64,000 bases of DNA from Eunapius fragilis. Lineage: Eukaryota; Porifera; Demospongiae; Spongillida; Spongillidae. The notes beneath the pieces were generated by a model that saw only the letters and a program-made list of their open reading frames with translations, ran no database searches and was not told the origin of the DNA. The position numbers and the translations under genes are program-made. Shown here piece after piece: positions 11,111 through 24,471 of the stretch. The stretch's first letter is position 1; the number at the start of each line of letters is the position of its first letter. The stretch is from positions 5,894,910 to 5,958,909 of the forward strand of contig OY811979.1 in NCBI GenBank assembly GCA_963681505.1. The letters are read 5' to 3'.

Positions 11111-12898
11111 TCAGTTTTTTTGTTCAATACCATTGTCTTTCCATGCTAAACTCTGGAGGGTATACCAGTTCTTGGTTGCAGGAGGGGGGGGGGAGGGGGA
11201 GGGGGTCCAGCCAATCCTAGCATACATGCCAATGTCTTTTGGTATTGAGCAACAGAGACACATGAATCCATTACCGGAGTGTACATGCAAGGCCATATGC
11301 TTTCAGCCTGCATAGAACATACCCAATGCATGGAGGGTCACTCCTCCCATCAATGCTGGCCCCTGCATGTCATGGCACAACACTACTGTTCCCTCCAGTG
11401 GCTGCCTCTGCCAGCACTGATCCCCTGCATTGGTCACCATGGCAGGCCACCGTTGCGGGTCACAAAGGGACCACACCTCCCACTGGAGGAGGGGACCTCC
11501 CTCCCTGCACACGGGGAGACTGGTAGGGTGATGAGGTCACCTGCACACAGCGACCCATTGGGAGGGCGAATCCTCCAGTGTGTGGAGGAGGAGGTGGTAC
11601 CAGTGACAGTACAGCTGCTGCACATAAGCTGGTGGCATATGACATCACCAGCAACTGCAGAGGGTGTTAAAGAAGCCGTGCATGTAATAGCAAGCATATG
11701 AATGTATCGATCATAGTCTGGGAACCAGACTGATGTCAAGTCCCCACACTTACAACACCTCATTAGACCACAAGACTGTGAACTTGGAATTGTTGATTTG
11801 CACCTTTTTAGCTAGTTATTCCCAGTTATGAATGGTAAAGTGTGAATATTAACCGCCCACTCGGTCAACTCAACTGTGAGCTTTGAACAATCGCATAGTA
11901 CTTTGAATGCAATAAAGTGCATCCACAATATTAAGGAAAGCATTTCTCTCAAGACAGCGTTGTGTCGCATTCCAGTCTACCATGCAAAAAAAGTTGAATA
12001 TTCGTACTTTTTGTGCTCGAAAAAACTAGCAAGATTATAACAGAGCCACTTTGAAATGTATCTTGATATATAGAACAATGTCAGCACGTAATGTCGGATG
12101 GTGTGGCATGTCTCGAAAAACTTCCAGACGGCAACACTCTGAATCAGACTAATAGTAGCACATGCGTACAATAGAAACACCTCCCCGCTGGGTATAAAAA
12201 ACTTTCTGCATCTGAATTAGGTATTTATGTGTACAGAAAGGTCCTTTCTACATGCCTGGACTCTCTATGTTGCTGCGGTTCATTCTGGTTGTGCAAAAAG
12301 TGGCTCCAAACAATGCACTAAGATAATGAGTTTAATGACGCCATTTTTCCGGTATGTTTAGCATTGTTCCAATTATACCCTTTTTGACCCACTCGGAACA
12401 ATAGTGTCCCGTGAAATACAGGGGGGTACAAAAGTTAAAGGGGGGGGGGGGGGGGGGGGCTAATCTACACAAGAACCCTTCGCTGTTATTATCATTAAAA
12501 CGGAGACCTAACAGCAGTTACGGTACCTGCTGTGAATTAATTCTGTCCCCGCGAGTTCGGCGGTTCGCAGAAAATCATCCAAATGACTCTCCTCTGTCAC
12601 GGACTTCAAGTTCAGCCTTCCCCAGTCGTATCCATCGTTCAGTTCACAGCTACGAAGCTGAGAAAGACGGACGTTAACTAGTACTTAGCACAGAGAAAAA
12701 AAAAGGGTGTTGCACCACCGAGACAACAGCCACTTACCCAGCTGCCCGCTTTGGACAGCTTCCCCTGTCTCTCTCTGTTCCTCTCTTTTTTGAGGGCCTT
12801 ACTTAGACACGAGTCCTTCTTTTTGCTGTAACATAATTATTAGTTTCTTTACTCACGTGGGTGAGTATTAATTTGAATAATTTATTTATTATCGCAGC
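11111..12898. other. Spacer with uncertain minus-strand exon-like pieces
   Basis: A segment at 11300-11120 ends in an Ig-like DIGMY motif on the minus strand and may be an exon of the neighbouring Ig/spectrin fragment. Blocks at 11310-11760 are open on the minus strand and Cys-rich, but I recognise no family. From 11800 to 12898 I see no gene; there is a 20-base G run at 12440-12459. Confidence 0.5.
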
Positions 12899-13104
12899 AT
12901 GCAAGCCAGAAGGGTGTTATGCGATGCGAGTCAGTGGTATTGCCAGGCACGCGTTGCCACGTTTTTCAGGCTCCGGAGTACCAGGCCGCGTGTCTATCCG
13001 CTTCCAGAAACCCTTAGTAATGCCACAGCGGGCCTTTCAGCCTACTTTTACACTCTGCATGGGACGGGGCAGCCATTCGTACGAGCCAAAGACGCAGACG
13101 AGCG

Positions 13105-13329
13105 TTGAACGGCATCGCCACGAACTCTCACCTCTCGGCCATGGCCTCATGCAACCTCTACGACGAAGCCTTTGAGGCCTATGACAAGATGCGCGCGCAG
13201 CGCCTCAGTCCAGACTTCCACACGTTCGGCACCCTCCTGCGCTGGCGGCGAGCAAGGACGTGCAGTGCGGGATGGAGAAGGCTCAGGCTGTGTGGTCGGA
13301 GCTGTCGACGCGACGTGGCTTGGGTGCAT
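13105..13329 (+). pseudogene. Pentatricopeptide-repeat fragment
   Basis: Translation contains a classic PPR helix pair (LYDEAFEAYDKMRAQRLSPD then FHTFGTLL). After a one-base frame change near 13240 it continues as KAQAVWSELSTRRG, the next PPR helix, ending at a GTAAGT donor-like site at 13330. PPR proteins bind RNA, usually in mitochondria. No start codon, targeting peptide or further repeats are found. The frameshift could be decay or a sequence error. Upstream open frames at 12861-13104 show no recognisable domain. Confidence 0.55.
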
Positions 13330-13890
13330 GTAAGTAAACAGCCTGCATGCCCCGTTGTTTACATCTGTGTGCCATGTTCAGCGTGCATTGTGTACACGTC
13401 TGGTCCGTGGCACTGCGTAATTTGTGCCAGGATTGCTTTGTGGGCATGGTTGCACACAGTATGCAACATCCATGTGCTTGGGATTCCCCTTTTTATTGGG
13501 TCGCCTGTTTAGTAGGTTGGGTGTGTAGTGTCGACTGAATCATTTCTTATGTATTGTTTGCTTAAAAGTCGCTTTTTTTCATGACTGTTTAGAGGCTAAT
13601 TGGTGTGATGTCTCCTAGCCCTGCCTGCACATACGCATATGTAGCTTGTCGATTAGTGATTGTAAAATGGCTCAGCAGAACCAGCATCAACTTTTAACAC
13701 TAACTAAACATCTGGACCACAGTCTAACCGTGTGGTCATACACTTAGTTCAAGCAGAGATAATATTATCTCTGGCTCAAGTCCCCCAGACTGTGCAACAC
13801 GATGTTATACATGTACATATAACACCACTGCAGTTGGATGTTACACTGATGGTGTGTGTACATGAAACACCTGTATAACATGCATTTTAG

Positions 13891-15472
13891 AACCAGCTTG
13901 TACAGGCTTGCTATGCACACGTTCCCCTTGGCAACCTTTCCCACGACCCCGCCCTCTTTGTCACCGACGTATTCTACGCCAGACACCTCACCAAGCACGA
14001 CAACCAAAGGTCATGTGGTATCATCAAGAAAAATGTCGTGTGGTAGGTTGCCGGGAAGGGGAGGGCTCATTGCTTCAGTTGCATACTGTTATAGTGTACA
14101 TGTATGTCTCCTGGGCTTTGTCAAAGGAAAGGGCACCACCACCCACCCCACCCTGGTTTATTTTGTAGATAGTCAGTTTCAGGTCAGGTCAAGGAAGTTA
14201 TGATGGCCCACTCATTAGAACGCTAGCCAATTTTTGTATTAAACCTTTGCAGGTCGTGAGGATGAAGATCACTGTCTAACGACAGACCTGGAGGAAGGGA
14301 GCATTGAGATGAACACTCCGGGCACGTACCCCACCTGCTGTGTGCGGCTGTGCCTGGATGGTCTAGCAGTCAACACAGTGCTCCAGTCCACCCACATCAA
14401 CGACTATGAAGGGGTCATGGGAGGTGCCATTACCTTTGACTGTGCCCCACAGGTGAGACCTTATTGTTAATTTAATGAAGGAGCAATTGATTGGTTAATT
14501 TAATGAAGGAGCAATTGATTGTGGTGGCGTTATTTACTGGACTATTGGAATGCTGCATCACTGCAAATGTGCAGTGATCTTTTTTACCAAGAGATTTTTT
14601 CCCCCATGTTGTGTGCAGGCATGCTTCCTTGGGATTTGTTAATGTATATGTACTGTAATGTGTGTGTGTGTGCGTGCATGTATTCTGCAGATGGGTCCGT
14701 TCTCCCTTACCTCTGCTCTATGAGCCAGGGCTGTGTCGCATCATCCACAAGCTGATGAAGAAGCTGTTGATGCAACTGGTGGGAGAGTTCAAAAGGCTCG
14801 GCTGGTGGGGGAGTTCAAAAGGCTCGGCTCATTGTCTTTGCCGACTTCAGCAAGATCATCATGTGCACAATGAAGGGGAGGTGAGAGGGGAGGAGAGAGA
14901 GGTAAGGGGTAGGGGAGAGAGAGGTAGGGGGTAGGGGAGAGAGAGGTAGGGGGGAGGGAGGTGAGAGAGATATGGGGATGTTGCTGTGATAAATTTGGTG
15001 CATTCACATGTGCACAGTACTTCATATGATTATGGAATATGATATTGTCTGTTAAAGACATGTACATGTATTCTTTTTTTTCAGAATGGAAGACGCATGT
15101 GCCTATACTCAAGAGCATTAAGTCCCCAGACTTCTTTCACTGCATACAGATTGAGACTGACGCTTGCTGGGAGAGTTTGTGAGTATTGTATGCAAGATGG
15201 GGAACTGTGTTCTGATGTACTGGTGTGTAGGTATAATACGCAGTAGTGTACATGTGTATATGTCTGTATACATGCACTATCATTTTTTTTTTTACCTGCA
15301 TGTGCATTTAATCTTTTGAACAGTAAATGACAGTTGTGCTTTATAATACTGCTCTGTTGCCCAGGTTATCGTTGGAGGTCACATTCATGCACTGTACATG
15401 CACGAGAAGGAAGAGAGGATACAGGCCACTGCACCTGTCGTCAAAACAGCACACAGACGCTGGTGAGCACAT
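13891..15472 (+). pseudogene. POLE: DNA polymerase epsilon catalytic subunit, C-terminal-half fragment
   Basis: Five exon-like blocks with AG/GT borders: 13891-14042, 14253-14452, 14691-14880, 15085-15178, 15365-15472. They match, in order, the inactive C-terminal half of POLE: HVPLGN...VFYARHL, NTPGTYP...[32 protein letters not shown]...GEFKRLG, then [11 protein letters not shown] in another frame, then SPDFFHCIQIETDACWESL. The third block contains a 26-bp tandem duplication and the fourth changes frame. The polymerase and exonuclease domains and the C-terminal zinc fingers are absent. A relic or a misassembled piece is likelier than a working gene. Confidence 0.6.
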
Positions 15473-16127
15473 TGCATGAGTTTTGCAGCATGTACACGGT
15501 CTACACACATATGCAAGAGGATGTACATATATTCTGTACAATCATCAGGAAAACTTCATATTGTTGGGTCTAAGCAAAACCACCCTTGTGATACTTTTTC
15601 GACTAACAAAAGAAAAAGTAACACTCGCATTGAAATGTGCTAATAACTTTATGATGGCTAGTCAAGTTTAGGATGATTTGATAGAAGTTCACAGAAAAAT
15701 TTGGAAACTTGAAAAACTATCCAAAAGGGTGATCAACTGTACACATTCTAGGCAACTTCACAGGAGTTGGTTTTAAAATAAACTACTTGGCACTTCACAT
15801 GCCTAAGTGAACCCCTTGACGTGATAGTTTTTTGAATGCTGCAACTCTATTGTAAATGTTGTCCACTTACAGCTTACATTATAGCTTGTGTGCTCATGTG
15901 AGGGGATATAATTCATTGGTGAGATATATATACATGTTGGGGATTTAGAAAGTTTGGCAGAGTGTGTTGGCCAGGCTGATGAGACTATGATTTGCCTCTC
16001 TTACTGAACACCAAAAACGAGCAAACATGGGGGGGTCTAGCTCTGTGGCTAATCACTGGATCCCTGTGGCTGATAAAGACAAGGGGGGGGGGCCTAGGAC
16101 TTGTGATGAAAGGCATGAAACATACAT

Positions 16128-16161
<34 letters not shown>

Positions 16162-16379
16162 GGGGGAGGGGCAAGTCTCCCAAGCAAGTGCCTTCAACTA
16201 TTAATCAGCATTGTCAAAGACAGACCCATTGTTATACCAGCTCCCTGTGGTTAACCTGACTAGTTTACATAGGACTATAAACTACATGTAGCATCAATTT
16301 CAAACCCACATATCAAAGTCCCTCCTATTTTCAGGACTTACTGGCACACCAATCTTTATTTGAGAAGAGATCCATTCAT
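15473..16379. other. Spacer without recognisable gene
   Basis: AT-rich single-copy DNA. It includes a short (CA)n run at about 16131-16158 next to a G run at 16084-16092. I see no splice-supported exon after the last POLE-like block. Confidence 0.6.
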
Positions 16380-16907
16380 CTATGTACTGGACTGGTGTGT
16401 TGTATGTACTGGACTGGTGTGTTGTATGTACTGGACTGGTGTGTTGTATGTACTGGACTGGTGTGTTCTATGTACTGGACTGGTGTGTTGTATGTACTGG
16501 ACTGGTGTGATGTATGTACTGGACTGGTGTGTCGTATGTACTGGACTGGTGTGTCGTATGTACTGGACTGGTGTGTCGTATGTACTGGACTGGTGTGTCG
16601 TATGTACTGGACTGGTGTGTTGTATGTACTGGACTGGTGTGTTGTATGTACTGGACTGGTGTGTCGTATGTACTGGACTGGTGTGTCGTATGTACTGGAC
16701 TGGTGTGTCGTATGTACTGGACTGGTGTGTCGTATGTACTGGACTGGTGTGTCGTATGTACTGGACTGGTGTGTCGTATGTACTGGACTGGTGTGTCGTA
16801 TGTACTGGACTGGTGTGTCGTATGTACTGGACTGGTGTGTCGTATGTACTGGACTGGTGTGTCGTATGTACTGGACTGGTGTGTCGTATGTACTGGACTG
16901 GTGTGTT
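16380..16907. repeat. 22-bp tandem repeat array
   Basis: About 24 units of TATGTACTGGACTGGTGTGT plus two bases (CG, TG, TC or GA variants). Because 22 is one more than a multiple of three and the unit lacks stops, all three plus frames and one minus frame are open for 130-206 codons. They repeat the same 22-residue peptide; this is not evidence of coding. Confidence 0.97.
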
Positions 16908-17315
16908 ACATGTAGCTAATGACACTAAGTACACCCATAGGAAGGAGGGCCACTGTGGAGAGATAGGTACATGTAGCTAAGGACACTAAGTACACCCATA
17001 GGAGGGAGGACCACTGTGGAGAGATAGGTACATGTAGCTAAGGACACTAAGTACACCCATAGGAGGGAGGGCCACTGTGGAGAGATAGGTACATGTAGCT
17101 AAGGACACTAAGTACACCCATAGGAGGGAGGACCACTGTGGAGAGATAGGTACATGTAGCTAAGGACACTAACTACACCCATAGGAGGGAAGACTACTGT
17201 GGAGAGATAGGTACATGTAGCTAAGGACACTAAGTACACCCATAGGAGGGAGGACCACTGTGGAGAGATAGGTACATGTAGCTAAGGACACTAACTACAC
17301 CCATAGGAGGGAGGA

Positions 17316-17489
17316 CAACGCCCTACCCACCCCCTACCCACCCCCTGGTTTGCCACTAATTTGACTAACCCACCCCCTGGTTTACTGCATGGCATACCAT
17401 GTAACAGTGCAGAGGGAAGACTTTCACCCCTTATATATTTATATATTCCAAAACCCACCCCCTGTTGCAAACTTGGTGGTAAATCCTGA
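17316..17489. repeat. C-rich insertion 1 in the 61-bp satellite
   Basis: About 174 bp of non-satellite sequence starting ACAACGCCCTACCCACCCCC and ending GGTGGTAAATCCTGAT. It holds CCCCCT/CCCACC runs whose complement has four or more G tracts, plus an AT-rich TATATATTTATATA core. Satellite resumes immediately after. Confidence 0.95.
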
Positions 17490-18085
17490 TAGGTACATGT
17501 AGCTAAGGACACTAAGTACACCCATAGGAGGGAGGGCCACTGTGGAGAGATAGGTACATGTAGCTAAGGACACTAAGTACACCCATAGGAGGGAGGGCCA
17601 CTGTGGAGAGATAGGTACATGTAGCTAAGGACACTAAGTACACCCATAGGAGGGAGGACCACTGTGGAGAGATAGGTACATGTAGCTAAGGACACTAAGT
17701 ACACCCATAGGAGGGAGGGCCACTGTGGAGAGATAGGTACATGTAGCTAAGGACACTAAGTACACCCATAGGAGGGAGGACCACTGTGGAGAGATAGGTA
17801 CATGTAGCTAAGGACACTAAGTACACCCATAGGAGGGAGGACCACTGTGGAGAGATAGGTACATGTAGCTAAGGACACTAAGTACACCCATAGGAGGGAG
17901 GGCCACTGTGGCTCTATAGGTACATGTAGCTAAGGACACTAAGTACACCCATAGGAGGGAGGGCCACTGTGGAGAGATAGGTACATGTAGCTAAGGACAC
18001 TAAGTACACCCATAGGAGGGAGGACCACTGTGGAGAGATAGGTACATGTAGCTAAGGACACTAAGTACACCCATAGGAGGGAGGA

Positions 18086-18248
18086 CAACGCCCTACCCAC
18101 CCCCTGGTTTGCCACTAATTTGACTAACCCACCCCCTGGTTTACTGCATGGCATACCATGTAACAGTGCAGAGGGAAGACTTTCACCCCTTATATATTTA
18201 TATATTCCAAAACCCACCCCCTGTTGCAAACTTGGTGGTAAATCCTGA
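18086..18248. repeat. C-rich insertion 2 in the 61-bp satellite
   Basis: Same insertion as at 17316 but with one CCTACCCACCC unit fewer, so about 163 bp. Confidence 0.95.
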
Positions 18249-20781
18249 TAGGTACATGTAGCTAAGGATGCTAAGTACACCCATAGGAGGGAGGGCCACT
18301 GTGGAGAGATAGGTACATGTAGGTAAGGACACTAAGTACACCCATAGGAGGGAGGGCCACTGTGGAGAGATAGGTACATGTAGCTAAGGACACTAAGTAC
18401 ACCCATAGGAGGGAGGACCACTGTGGAGAGATAGGTACATGTAGCTAAGGACACTAAGTACACCCATAGGAGGGAGGGCCACTGTGGAGAGATAGGTACA
18501 TGTAGCTAAGGACACTAAGTACACCCATAGGAGGGAGGACCACTGTGGAGAGATAGGTACATGTAGCTAAGGACACTAAGTACACCCATAGGAGGGAGGA
18601 CCACTGTGGAGAGATAGGTACATGTAGCTAAGGACACTAAGTACACCCATAGGAGGGAGGACCACTGTGGAGAGATAGGTACATGTAGCTAAGGACACTA
18701 AGTACACCCATAGGAAGGAGGACCACTGTGGAGAGATAGGTACATGTAGGTAAGGACACTAAGTACACCCATAGGAGGGAGGACCACTGTGGAGAGATAG
18801 GTACATGTAGCTAAGGACACTAAGTACACCCATATGAGGGAGGACCACTGTGGAGAGATAGGTACATGTAGCTAAGGACACTAAGTACACCCATAGGAGG
18901 GAGGACCACTGTGGAGAGATAGGTACATGTAGCTAAGGACACTAAGTACACCCATAGGAGGGAGGACCACTGTGGAGAGATAGGTACATGTAGCTAAGGA
19001 CACTAAGTACACCCATAGGAGGGAGGACCACTGTGGAGAGATAGGTACATGTAGCTAAGGACACTAAGTACACCCATAGGAGGGAGGACCACTGTGGAGA
19101 GATAGGTACATGTAGCTAAGGACACTAAGTACACCCATAGGAGGGAGGGCCACTGTGGAGAGATAGGTACATGTAGCTAAGGACACTAAGTACACCCATA
19201 GGAGGGAGGACCACTGTGGAGAGATAGGTACATGTAGCTAAGGACACTAAGTACACCCATAGGAGGGAGGACCACTGTGGAGAGATAGGTACATGTAGCT
19301 AAGGACACTAAGTACACCCATAGGAGGGAGGACCACTGTGGAGAGATAGGTACATGTAGCTAAGGACACTAAGTACACCCATAGGAGGGAGGACCACTGT
19401 GGAGAGATAGGTACATGTAGCTAAGGACACTAAGTACACCCATAGGAGGGAGGACCACTGTGGAGAGATAGGTACATGTAGCTAAGGACACTAAGTACAC
19501 CCATAGGAGGGAGGACCACTGTGGAGAGATAGGTACATGTAGCTAAGGACACTAAGTACACCCATAGGAGGGAGGACCACTGTGGAGAGATAGGTACATG
19601 TAGCTAAGGACACTAAGTACACCCATAGGAGGGAGGACCACTGTGGAGAGATAGGTACATGTAGCTAAGGACACTAAGTACACCCATAGGAGGGAGGACC
19701 ACTGTGGAGAGATAGGTACATGTAGCTAAGGACACTAAGTACACCCATAGGAGGGAGGACCACTGTGGAGAGATAGGTACATGTAGCTAAGGACACTAAG
19801 TACACCCATAGGAAGGAGGACCACTGTGGAGAGATAGGTACATGTAGGTAAGGACACTAAGTACACCCATAGGAGGGAAGACCACTGTGGAGAGATAGGT
19901 ACATGTAGCTAAGGACACTAAGTACACCCATAGGAGGGAGGACCACTGTGGAGAGATAGGTACATGTAGCTAAGGACACTAAGTACACCCATAGGAGGGA
20001 GGACCACTGTGGAGAGATAGGTACATGTAGCTAAGGACACTAAGTACACCCATAGGAGGGAGGACCACAGTGGAGAGATAGGTACATGTAGCTAAGGACA
20101 CTAAGTACACCCATAGGAAGGAGGACCACTGTGGAGAGATAGGTACATGTAGGTAAGGACACTAAGTACACCCATAGGAGGGAGGACCACTGTGGAGAGA
20201 TAGGTACATGTAGCTAAGGACACTAAGTACACCCATAGGAGGGAGGACCACTGTGGAGAGATAGGTACATGTAGCTAAGGACACTAAGTACACCCATAGG
20301 AGGGAGGACCACTGTGGAGAGATAGGTACATGTAGCTAAGGACACTAAGTACACCCATAGGAGGGAGGGCCACTGTGGAGAGATAGGTACATGTAGCTAA
20401 GGACACTAAGTACACCCATAGGAAGGACCACTGTGGAGAGATAGGTACATGTAGCTAAGGACACTAAGTACACCCATAGGAGGGAGGACCACTGTGGAGA
20501 GATAGGTACATGTAGCTAAGAACACTAAGTACACCCATAGGAGGGAGGGCCACTGTGGAGAGATAGGTACATGTAGCTAAGGACACTAAGTACACCCATA
20601 GGAAGGAGAGATAGGTACATGTAGCTAAGGACACTAAGTACACCCATAGGAGGGAGGACCACTGTGGAGAGATAGGTACATGTAGCTAAGGACACTAACT
20701 ACACCATAGGAGGGAGGGCCACTGTGGAGAGATAGGTACATGTAGCTAAGGACACTAAAAACACCCATAGAAGGGAGGACA

Positions 20782-20956
20782 ATGCTGTACCCACCCCCTA
20801 CCCACCCCCTGGTTTGCCACTAATTTGACTAACCCACCCCCTGGTTTACTGCATGGCATACCATGTAACAGTGCAGAGGGAAGACTTTCCCCCCTTATAT
20901 ATTTATATATTCCAAAACCCACCCCCTGTTGCAAACTTGGTGGTAAATCCCTGATA
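20782..20956. repeat. C-rich insertion 3 in the 61-bp satellite
   Basis: Third copy, with small differences (ATGCTGTACCC start, TTTCCCCCC for TTTCACCCC). Confidence 0.95.
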
Positions 20957-21360
20957 GGTACATGTAGCTAAGGACGCTAAGTACACCCATAGGAGGGAGG
21001 GCCACTGTGGAGAGATAGGTACATGTAGCTAAGAACACTAAGTACACCCATAGGAGGGAGGGCCACTGGAGAGATAGGTACATGTTGCTAAGGACACTAA
21101 GTACACCCATAGGAAGGACCACTGTGGAGAGATAGGTACATGTAGCTAAGGACACTAAGTACACCCATAGGAGGGAGGACCACTGTGGAGAGATAGGTAC
21201 ATGTAGCTAAGGACACTAAGTACACCCATAGGAGGGAGGGCCACTGTGGAGAGATAGGTACATGTAGCTAAGGACACTAAGTACACCCATAGGAGGGAGG
21301 GCCACTGTGGAGAGATAGGTACATGTAGCTAAGGACACTAACTACACCCATAGGAGGGAG

Positions 21361-21538
21361 GACAACGCCCTACCCACCCCCTACCCACCCCCTGGTTTGC
21401 CACTAATTTGACTAACCCACCCCCTGGTTTACTGCATGGCATACCATGTAACAGTGCAGAGGGAAGACTTTCACCCCTTATATATTTATATATTCCAAAA
21501 CCCACCCCCTGTTGCAAACTTGGTGGTAAATCCCTGAT
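21361..21538. repeat. C-rich insertion 4 in the 61-bp satellite
   Basis: Fourth copy, close to copy 1 and with the full CCCTACCCACCCCCTACCC start. Copies 3 and 4 are followed by one extra C in AAATCCCTGAT. Confidence 0.95.
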
Positions 21539-23737
21539 AGGTACATGTAGCTAAGGATGCTAAGTACACTCATAGGAGGGAGGACCACTGTGGAGAGATA
21601 GGTACATGTAGCTAAGGACACTAAGTACACCCATAGGAAGGACCACTGTGGAGAGATTGGTACATGTAGCTAAGGACACTAAGTACACCCATAGGAAGGA
21701 GGACCACTGTGGAGAGATAGGTACATGTAGCTAAGGACACTAAGTACACCCATAGGAAGGAGGACCACTGTGGAGAGATAGGTACATGTAGCTAAGGACA
21801 CTAAGTACACCCATAGGAAGGAGGACCACTGTGGAGAGATAGGTACATGTAGCTAAGGACACTAAGTACACCCATAGGAAGGAGGACCACTGTGGAGAGA
21901 TAGGTACATGTAGCTAAGGACACTAAGTACACCCATAGGAGGGAGGACCACTGTGGAGAGATAGGTACATGTAGCTAAGGACACTAAGTACACCCATAGG
22001 AGGGAGGACCACTGTGGAGAGATAGGTACATGTAGCTAAGGACACTAAGTACACCCATAGGAGGGAGGACCACTGTGGAGAGATAGGTACATGTAGCTAA
22101 GGACACTAAGTACACCCATAGGAGGGAGGACCACTGTGGAGAGATAGGTACATGTAGCTAAGGACACTAAGTACACCCATAGGAAGGAGGACCACTGTGG
22201 AGAGATAGGTACATGTAGCTAAGGACACTAAGTACACCCATAGAAAGGAGGACCACTATGGAGAGATAGGTACATGTAGCTAAGGACACTAAGTACACCC
22301 ATAGGAGGGAGGGCCACTGTGGAGAGATAGGTACATGTAGCTAAGGACACTAAGTACACCCATAGGAGGGAGGACCATTGTGGAGAGATAGGTACATGTA
22401 GCTAAGGACACTAAGTACACCCATAGGAGGGAGGGCCACTGTGGAGAGATAGGTACATGTAGCTAAGGACACTAAGTACACCCATAAGAGGGAGGACCAC
22501 TGTGGAGAGATAGGTACATGTAGCTAAGGACACTAAGTACACCCATAGGAGGGAGGACCACTGTGGAGAGATAGGTACATGTAGCTAAGGACACTAAGTA
22601 CACCCATAGGAGGGAGGACCACTGTGGAGAGATAGGTACATGTAGCTAAGGACACTAAGTACACCCATAGGAAGGAGGACCACTGTGGAGAGATAGGTAC
22701 ATGTAGCTAAGGACACTAAGTACACCCATAGGAGGGAGGGCCACTGTGGAGAGATAGGTACATGTAGCTAAGGACACTAAGTACACCCATAGGAGGGAGG
22801 ACCACTGTGGAGAGATAGGTACATGTAGCTAAGGACACTAAGTGCACCCATAGGAGGGAGGACCACTGTGGAGAGATAGGTACATGTAGCTAAGGACACT
22901 AAGTACACCCATAGGAGGGAGGACCACTGTGGAGAGATAGGTACATGTAGCTAAGGACACTAAGTACACCCATAGGAGGGAGGACCACTGTGGAGAGATA
23001 GGTACATGTAGCTAAGGACACTAAGTACACCCATAGGAGGGAGGGCCACTGTGGAGAGATAGGTACATGTAGCTAAGGACACTAAGTACACCCATAGGAG
23101 GGAGGACCACTGTGGAGAGATAGGTACATGTAGCTAAGGACACTAAGTACACCCATAGGAGGGAGGACCACTGTGGAGAGATAGGTACATGTAGCTAAGG
23201 ACACTAAGTACACCCATAGGAAGGAGGACCACTGTGGAGAGATAGGTACATGTAGCTAAGGACACTAAGTACACCCATAGGAGGGAGGGCCACTGTGGAG
23301 AGATAGGTACATGTAGCTAAGGACACTAAGTACACCCATAGGAGGGAGGACCACTGTGGAGAGATAGGTACATGTAGCTAAGGACACTAAGTGCACCCAT
23401 AGGAGGGAGGACCACTGTGGAGAGATAGGTACATGTAGCTAAGGACACTAAGTACACCCATAGGAGGGAGGACCACTGTGGAGAGATAGGTACATGTAGC
23501 TAAGGACACTAAGTACACCCATAGGAGGGAGGACCACTGTGGAGAGATAGGTACATGTAGCTAAGGACACTAAGTACACCCATAGGAGGGAGGGCCACTG
23601 TGGAGAGATAGGTACATGTAGCTAAGGACACTAAGTACACCCATAGGAGGGAGGACCACTGTGGAGAGATAGGTACATGTAGCTAAGGACACTAAGTACA
23701 CCCATAGGAGGGAGGACCACTGTGGAGAGATAGGTAC

Positions 23738-24471
23738 TATGTCCACCAGCCTCCAACAGTGTAAGCTCCCTCTACTGCTCCTGCCCTTCCATGCTAATTT
23801 CTCTCTCCTTATGTGATACATGTATGAGCAATCCTAATTGGACAGGTCACTGTTATTTTGTATCTTTTGATGACCATATATGAATGTTGACCTATGGGTA
23901 GATTGAGATAAGCAGTGCCTGGGTTAGGAGTAGAGCTACGGTGCCGCAGGCACAAAGTATGGCGCCGAAGGCGCCTCGTTTAGTAAGGTGGCGTTCATTC
24001 ACTGGTGTTTGCGGCCCAATGTTTTGTGGACACTAGATCCGTAGTCCTGAAATGATTACGACCTTGACAACCGAAGACCTTTGGAACATGAGCTCACTCA
24101 AAAACACTGATGGAAAAATTGCCATTTTAACATGGTACAAGGAAAGGAATACCTTTTTTCTATTAGTGTCGCAAACCACGAGGCACCAGTACCTCAGCCA
24201 CCAGTACCAGTCTCATCTCAGCCACCAGTACCAGTCTCATCTCAGCCACCAGTACCAGTCTTATCACAGCCACCCTGTAGCTGCACCAGACATTCGACAT
24301 GAATCACAGTATGGCTGGGCAGAGAGGTGACGTTACTGTGACGTCAAACTATATAATTATAATTATTTCTTTCGAAAATTGGTCACATTATTATTTACGT
24401 CACGAGATACGGGTGTACGAAAAGCCTGCGCGATGATGTTTTAAGTTTTTGTTTTTTAGGTAAAAAGGACC
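23738..24471. other. Spacer and probable promoter region of the Sp gene
   Basis: Unique DNA between the satellite and the Sp-family gene. Two small hairpins sit side by side at about 23940-23972 (GTGCC-gca-GGCAC and GGCGCC-gaa-GGCGCC). A 24-bp CAGCCACCAGTACCAGTCTC unit repeats three times at about 24195-24262. An open frame over that repeat (24052-24330) has no recognisable domain. No clear TATA box was identified. Confidence 0.55.

Larger units (their letters stand above)
16916..23737. repeat. 61-bp satellite array, about 6.8 kb
   Basis: More than 100 head-to-tail 61-bp units, each with GGTACATGTAGCTAAGGACA, CTAAGTACACCCATAGGAGG and GAGGACCACTGTGGAGAGAT blocks. Variants recur in runs (GGGCCACTG versus GGACCACTG, GAAGG versus GAGGG, GTAGGTAAGG), a sign of local amplification of multi-unit blocks. 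Some units are shortened. Four C-rich insertions interrupt the array. Confidence 0.98.

Noticed and set aside
16380..16980. Open frame of 206 codons with Cys/Trp repeats
   Set aside because: It is the 22-bp satellite read through; all frames are equally open.
16916..23737. CRISPR-like array of 61-bp units
   Set aside because: Units are contiguous tandem copies without unique spacers, in an intron-bearing animal genome.
24052..24330. Small secreted or His-rich protein with SHQYQS repeats
   Set aside because: It arises from a 24-bp repeat, with no supporting domain or splice evidence.
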